Shown piece after piece: positions 60,884 through 64,000 of a stretch of 64,000 bases of DNA. Position numbers and translations under genes: made by a program. The DNA comes from Mycolicibacterium parafortuitum (GTDB lineage: Bacteria > Actinomycetota > Actinomycetes > Mycobacteriales > Mycobacteriaceae): positions 2,480,001 to 2,544,000 of the forward strand of contig NZ_AP022598.1 of NCBI RefSeq assembly GCF_010725485.1, given 5' to 3'. Position 1 is the stretch's first letter, and each line of letters starts with the position of its first letter. The notes beneath the pieces are model-generated. The model was not told the DNA's origin and searched no databases. It saw only the letters and a program-made list of their open reading frames with translations.

Positions 60884-61303
60884 ATGTCTCGCGCGCTTCC
60901 GGGGTGGCTTGTCGCGCTGTGCGCGTTGTCGGTCGCGGTGTGCGGCTGGCTGCCGTGGCTGACGTCGGCGGAGGGCGGGGGCCGGGCCAACGCGATAGGC
61001 GGCGTGGCGGGTGCGATGCCGGTGCCACCGCCGGGATTCGGGGTGGGGCAGCTGATCGTGCTGCTGTCCTCGACCCTGGTGGTCGCCGGTGCGATGGCTG
61101 CCCGGGGCATCTCCGGACGGCTGGCTTCGACGGCAGCGCTGGCGATCTCGGTGGTGCTGGTGGTGCTGGCGGTCTGGTTCTACCGGCTCTACGTCTACCC
61201 GCCGGTGACGGCGGGATACGGCCTCTACGCCGCGGGCGGCATCGCGCTGGTTGCGGTGCTGCTGTCGGTGTGGGCGATGCTCGCGGCGTGGGCTTCCCGA
61301 TGA
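60884..61303 (+). CDS. Small four-helix membrane protein, unknown function
   Basis: This 139-residue protein has membrane segments at about residues 7-26, 53-72, 80-100 and 112-136. The first loop has a Gly/Pro-rich part (GAMPVPPPGFGVGQ). Layout recalls the small Trp/Pro membrane proteins common in actinobacteria, but I do not recognise a family. Its stop lies in the repeated CGATGAGCGC element, 28 bases before the acetyltransferase start, so the two are probably co-transcribed. Confidence 0.8.
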   Translation: MSRALPGWLVALCALSVAVCGWLPWLTSAEGGGRANAIGGVAGAMPVPPPGFGVGQLIVLLSSTLVVAGAMAARGISGRLASTAALAISVVLVVLAVWFYRLYVYPPVTAGYGLYAAGGIALVAVLLSVWAMLAAWASR

Positions 61304-61319
61304 GCGCTTGCGCGAAGAG
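61298..61319 (+). repeat. CGATGAGCGC...GCGCGAAGAG element, copy 2
   Basis: This matches 46325-46346 except for one base (CTT instead of CTC). Again it overlaps the end of one gene and stands just before the start of the next (12 bases before ATG 61332). The constant position supports a role in translation start or coupling. Confidence 0.5.
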
Positions 61320-61331
61320 CAGAAGATCCCG

Positions 61332-61928
61332 ATGAGCGGTTTCGTGCCGCCCGTCACCCTGACGGGGCGGCGCTGGGTGTCGCTGGAACCTCTTGTCCGC
61401 GAGCACCTTCCGGAGATCGAGGCGGCAGCCGCCGACGGTGAGCTCGGCGGGCTCTGGTTCACCGCCGCGCCGAGGGCCGGCGCGGCCGCCGACTGGCTCG
61501 AGGTGAGAATGGCGGCGCAGTCGCCGGACACCGGACTGACGTTCGTGGTTCGGGGCCGCGACGGTGCGCTGATCGGGTCGTCGAGCTACCTGAACGTCGA
61601 CGGCCCGAACCGGCGACTGGAGATCGGCGCCACCTGGTATGTCGACGCGGTGCGGCGCACCGGTGTCAACTCCGAGACGAAGCTACTGATGCTGGCCCAC
61701 GCGTTTGACGAGTTGAACTGCGTCGCAGTGGAATTCCGCACCCACTTCTTCAACTCGGTGAGCCGCGCCGCGATCGAGCGCCTTGGTGCCAAGCTCGACG
61801 GTGTGCTGCGTAGCCATCAGCTGTTGCCGGACGGATCACGCCGCGACACCGTCGTGTATTCGATTCTGGACATCGAGTGGCCGGCCGTGCGGTCCAACCT
61901 GGAATTCCAGTTGGACCGGCACGGCTGA
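61332..61928 (+). CDS. GNAT-family acetyltransferase (RimJ/RimL type)
   Basis: This 198-residue protein has the GNAT order of RimJ/RimL proteins: SLEPLVREHLPEI, GALIGSSSYLNVD, then LEIGATWYVDAVRRTGVNSE, where the acetyl-CoA loop lies, and FFNSVSRAAIERLGAKLDG. It transfers an acetyl group to an amine on a protein or small molecule. The ATG at 61332 gives the normal length, while the frame upstream is the end of the membrane gene. It converges on the Hsp20 gene with 10 bases between. Confidence 0.88.
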   Translation: MSGFVPPVTLTGRRWVSLEPLVREHLPEIEAAAADGELGGLWFTAAPRAGAAADWLEVRMAAQSPDTGLTFVVRGRDGALIGSSSYLNVDGPNRRLEIGATWYVDAVRRTGVNSETKLLMLAHAFDELNCVAVEFRTHFFNSVSRAAIERLGAKLDGVLRSHQLLPDGSRRDTVVYSILDIEWPAVRSNLEFQLDRHG

Positions 61929-61938
61929 CCGGTCGCAA

Positions 61939-62388
61939 TCACCCGGCGTCGACGGTCGTCGCTTCGATCGACGTCTGCGACCCGGCGTGGTTGATCTCGA
62001 TCTTGCGCGGCTTGGCCTTCTCGGCGACCGGGATCGTCACCGTGAGCACGCCGTTCTCGTAGGTGGCCGAAATCGCCGAGGTGTCGATGCCGTCGCCGAG
62101 CGTGAGCTGACGACGGTAGGTGCCGTAGAAGCGTTCACTGGCCAGCCATTGAGCGGAGTCTTCGGAACGCGCGGTGCGGTGCGCCGAAATCGTCAGCATG
62201 CCGTTGTCGACGTTCACGTCGACCGACCCGGGATCGACACCTGGCAGGTCGGCGGTCAGTACGTAGTGGTCGTCGACCTTGCACAGATCCATCGGCATGA
62301 AGCGCGGTGCGCGGTTGGTTCCGGTCTGGCTCGCGACGAGGCCTCGGGTCAGGGCGTCGAAATCACTGAATGGATCAAAGCGAAGCAC
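61939..62388 (-). CDS. Small heat-shock protein, Hsp20/alpha-crystallin family (Hsp18 type)
   Basis: This 149-residue chaperone has a short N-terminal arm (VLRFDPFSDFDALTRGL), an alpha-crystallin domain from MPMDLCKVDDHYVLTADLPG to ENGVLTVTIPVAEKAKPRKI, and a short tail. The start is GTG 62388 with GGGAGGTGG before it. It resembles the mycobacterial 18-kDa antigen type rather than Acr1 or Acr2. A CIRCE-like site for HrcA lies 74-100 bases upstream, so heat control is likely. It holds unfolding proteins for refolding. Confidence 0.93.
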   Translation of the reverse strand: MLRFDPFSDFDALTRGLVASQTGTNRAPRFMPMDLCKVDDHYVLTADLPGVDPGSVDVNVDNGMLTISAHRTARSEDSAQWLASERFYGTYRRQLTLGDGIDTSAISATYENGVLTVTIPVAEKAKPRKIEINHAGSQTSIEATTVDAG

Positions 62389-62461
62389 AGCAATCCACCT
62401 CCCTGTGTCACTCAGAGCCCGCCACCCTGGCGGGCGACCAAATCACTGTGCACCAGCGAGA

Positions 62462-62488
62462 TTAGCACTCGAGCCAGGGGAGTGCCAG
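62462..62488 (-). promoter_or_regulatory. CIRCE-like HrcA operator upstream of hsp20
   Basis: TTAGCACTC (62462-62470), nine bases, then GAGTGCCAG (62480-62488) matches the CIRCE consensus TTAGCACTC-N9-GAGTGCTAA at 16 of 18 arm positions. The exact N9 spacing and the position before a heat-shock gene make chance unlikely. Confidence 0.8.
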
Positions 62489-62536
62489 TCCGATTTCAGG
62501 TCAATTTCTTCCGGCCCGCGCCACATCCGCGACGCG

Positions 62537-63424
62537 TCACGGCACCGCGACGATCTGGGCGGCACGCAGCCGCTTGCCGCAGTGATCGCAGTCGAGCGCC
62601 GGGGTGAAGGTGTGCCCGCACGCCGTATGGGTCAGCACCACCGCGGGGCCTTCGGGGGACGGGAACCAGCGTTGTGCCCACGCCAGCGCGCACACCAGTA
62701 CCGGAAAGAACGCCAGCCCCTTGTCGGTCAGTTGGTAGCGCCCGTCGTCCTGGACGAGGATGCCCTCGTCGGTGAACACCGACAGCCGCCCGGCGATGGT
62801 GGTCGGTGGCGCACCCAGCTGAGCCTGCAAGTCGGTGAACCGGCTGACCCCGACGAACGCCGCGACCAGCAGTGCGAACGCCCACCGGTCGCCGACCACG
62901 CTCATCGTCTGGGGGAACAGCAGCGCGGCGCCCGAGCGCCTGGCGCTGGAGCGCCGGCGGTTGCTGCCCGACGGGATCGACCGCTGCCAGGATCCGCTCG
63001 GCCCCCACTGCGCGGCAACGTCTTTCCCGCCGGCGGATGCACCGCACGTCCGGCAGGTCGTGACGGGCTGGAACGCGCTGGCGCACGCCGAGTGGAACAT
63101 GTGGGGCAGCGGTTCGGCGTGCTCGGGCACCCACCGGCGTTCCCATTCCCAGATCGAGGTCAGCATCGGCCACAGCGATCGTCCCTTGGCGGTCGGCAGG
63201 TACTCCGACCGCGGCGGGTTGCTCTGGTACTGGCTGCGTTCCAGCAGTCCGTCGGCGGTCAGCGACTGAAGCCGACCCGACAGCACGGCATTGGACACCG
63301 GCAGGGCGGCCTGGAAATCGCCGTAGCGCCGCGCGCCCAGAAGCGCGCGCTGCACGATGAGCAGCGTCCACTCGTCGCCGAGCAGGCTCAGCATCCGGGC
63401 GACGGCGTTGGGCGCCTCGGGCAA
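62537..63424 (-). CDS. Tandem HxlR-type winged-helix regulator with Cys-rich motifs
   Basis: This 295-residue protein contains two HxlR DNA-binding domains in one chain. LLGDEWTLLIVQRALLGARR opens the first and VVGDRWAFALLVAAFVGVSR the second, each followed by PxSNxVLSGRLQxL- or PPTTIAGRLSVF-like recognition helices. Each domain ends in a CxxC pair (TCRTCG; CDHCGK), possibly a zinc ribbon or redox switch. HxlR proteins usually work as dimers of single domains, so this one could be a built-in dimer. The start appears to be TTG 63424, directly after the stop of the carotenoid-oxygenase gene; ATG 12 residues in is an alternative. Confidence 0.85.
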   Translation of the reverse strand: MPEAPNAVARMLSLLGDEWTLLIVQRALLGARRYGDFQAALPVSNAVLSGRLQSLTADGLLERSQYQSNPPRSEYLPTAKGRSLWPMLTSIWEWERRWVPEHAEPLPHMFHSACASAFQPVTTCRTCGASAGGKDVAAQWGPSGSWQRSIPSGSNRRRSSARRSGAALLFPQTMSVVGDRWAFALLVAAFVGVSRFTDLQAQLGAPPTTIAGRLSVFTDEGILVQDDGRYQLTDKGLAFFPVLVCALAWAQRWFPSPEGPAVVLTHTACGHTFTPALDCDHCGKRLRAAQIVAVP

Positions 63425-64000
63425 CTACAGGCCGATCGCGCCGGCAGCGGAGTCGCTCTCGCGCCACCGCGGGAGATCCGATCCCGGTGCCCACGTGGAG
63501 TGGGTTCCGCTGGAGATGCGCTCCGGCAGTTGCAGTTTGACCACCGGGCCGTCGCCGACCCGGGCGGCGTCGAACACCAGGCAGTAGGACGCGTCGGTGT
63601 TCATGTCGGTGGTGAGGGTGACGAGGTAGCCGTCGTCCTCGCCCGAGCCGCCGACGCGGGGCGCCATGGCCGTCTCACTGCCGAACACGCCGTCCTCGAA
63701 CGTGTACCTCTGCTCGGCGCCGGTGTGCAGGTCGTGTTTGACGAGCCCGTCGAACAGGAACCAGCCGGGCTTGCCGGTGGCCGCGTAGGTGTAGCGGTAC
63801 GGCCGCCCCGCGTACCCGGGGTTGATCATGCCGAACTCGGTGAGACTGTCCGACAGTCGTTCCTCACGGGCCTGTCCGGTCTTGAGGTTGAAACGCCAGC
63901 GGTGCAGCCGGGTCTGCATGCCGTCCAGCGACAGACTGCGAAAGATCTGGCGGTACTTTCCGCTCATCCCGTTGTCGACGCCCTCGGTGGGTTCGGGGTC
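63425..64000 (-). CDS. Carotenoid oxygenase / RPE65-family protein, C-terminal part (5' end outside window)
   Basis: About 191 codons of the C-terminal region are present. SSGTHSTWAPGSDL, close to the end, carries a His expected to be one of the four iron ligands of the seven-bladed propeller. RYTYAATGKPGWFLFDGL and DGYLVTLTTDMNTDASYCLV are blade strands typical of lignostilbene and carotenoid cleavage dioxygenases. The frame continues past the window edge. The tandem HxlR regulator starts directly after its stop, so the two form a unit. Confidence 0.9.
   Translation of the reverse strand, partial: DPEPTEGVDNGMSGKYRQIFRSLSLDGMQTRLHRWRFNLKTGQAREERLSDSLTEFGMINPGYAGRPYRYTYAATGKPGWFLFDGLVKHDLHTGAEQRYTFEDGVFGSETAMAPRVGGSGEDDGYLVTLTTDMNTDASYCLVFDAARVGDGPVVKLQLPERISSGTHSTWAPGSDLPRWRESDSAAGAIGL

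Noticed and set aside
1..64000. CRISPR arrays, tRNA or rRNA genes, insertion sequences, prophage genes
   Set aside because: No regularly spaced repeats, no tRNA-like cloverleaf and no transposase or integrase motifs were noticed; weak or very short elements could be missed by eye.

Overview
The window comes from a high-GC actinobacterium, almost certainly a Mycobacterium of the fast-growing, environmental (Mycolicibacterium) type. The evidence is gene content read from the translated sequence: PrrA, a core block in the same order as in M. tuberculosis (accD3, echA6, Rv0906-like, Rv0907-like, ctpE, Rv0909-like, Rv0910-like), a KasA/KasB-type ketoacyl synthase and two mycolic-acid methyltransferases. 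No tRNA, rRNA, CRISPR array, insertion sequence or phage gene was seen.

Layout. (1) 1-13.4 kb: the 5' part of prrA on the minus strand, then genes that separate prrA from accD3, which I recall as neighbours in M. tuberculosis. These are a voltage-gated cation channel remnant, three overlapping ABC exporters behind a SoxR/MerR-type operator, an epoxide hydrolase, a degenerate ABC ATPase coupled to a YhgE/Pip membrane protein, and a secreted GjpA-like protein with an acidic tail. (2) 13.4-21.7 kb: the conserved core block. (3) 22.5-31.0 kb: one long minus-strand operon with two near-identical six-helix membrane proteins, a TetR regulator, two membrane micro-proteins of 35 and 43 residues, a NorD-like VWA protein, a NorQ/CbbQ-type AAA+ ATPase, a one-helix protein, a P450, a DapB-like dehydrogenase, a VOC protein and an ERG2/sigma-1-receptor-like protein. 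A perfect 24-bp palindrome touches its first start codon. A related palindrome lies before the divergent pair of an SDR and a second DapB-like dehydrogenase. (4) 33.1-34.9 kb: an EAL protein with a degenerate GGDEF domain. (5) 35-56 kb: a catabolic island. On the minus strand are two acyl-CoA synthetases, an SDR, a GntR regulator and a beta-propeller. Diverging on the plus strand are an SDR, a Rieske oxygenase, a Baeyer-Villiger monooxygenase, an SDR, a CoA transferase, two alpha/beta acyl-CoA dehydrogenase pairs, a ThDP enzyme, an aldehyde dehydrogenase and an amidohydrolase. (6) 56-64 kb: mycolate genes, a BKACE-type enzyme, a CIRCE-associated Hsp20, a tandem HxlR regulator and part of a carotenoid oxygenase.

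How the genes may work together. The region 3 operon looks like a maturation system: a MoxR-type ATPase plus a VWA protein, of the kind that inserts metal into NorB or activates Rubisco, with twin His-rich membrane proteins as likely clients, coupled to P450 and dehydrogenase chemistry. I do not recognise it as a described system and rank it as the main novelty candidate. The catabolic island fits oxidation and ring opening of an alicyclic, terpenoid or steroid-like substrate, followed by CoA activation and beta-oxidation. The substrate cannot be read from sequence. Intergenic gaps often hold near-perfect inverted repeats, three of which belong to one CGAGCAGAC family.
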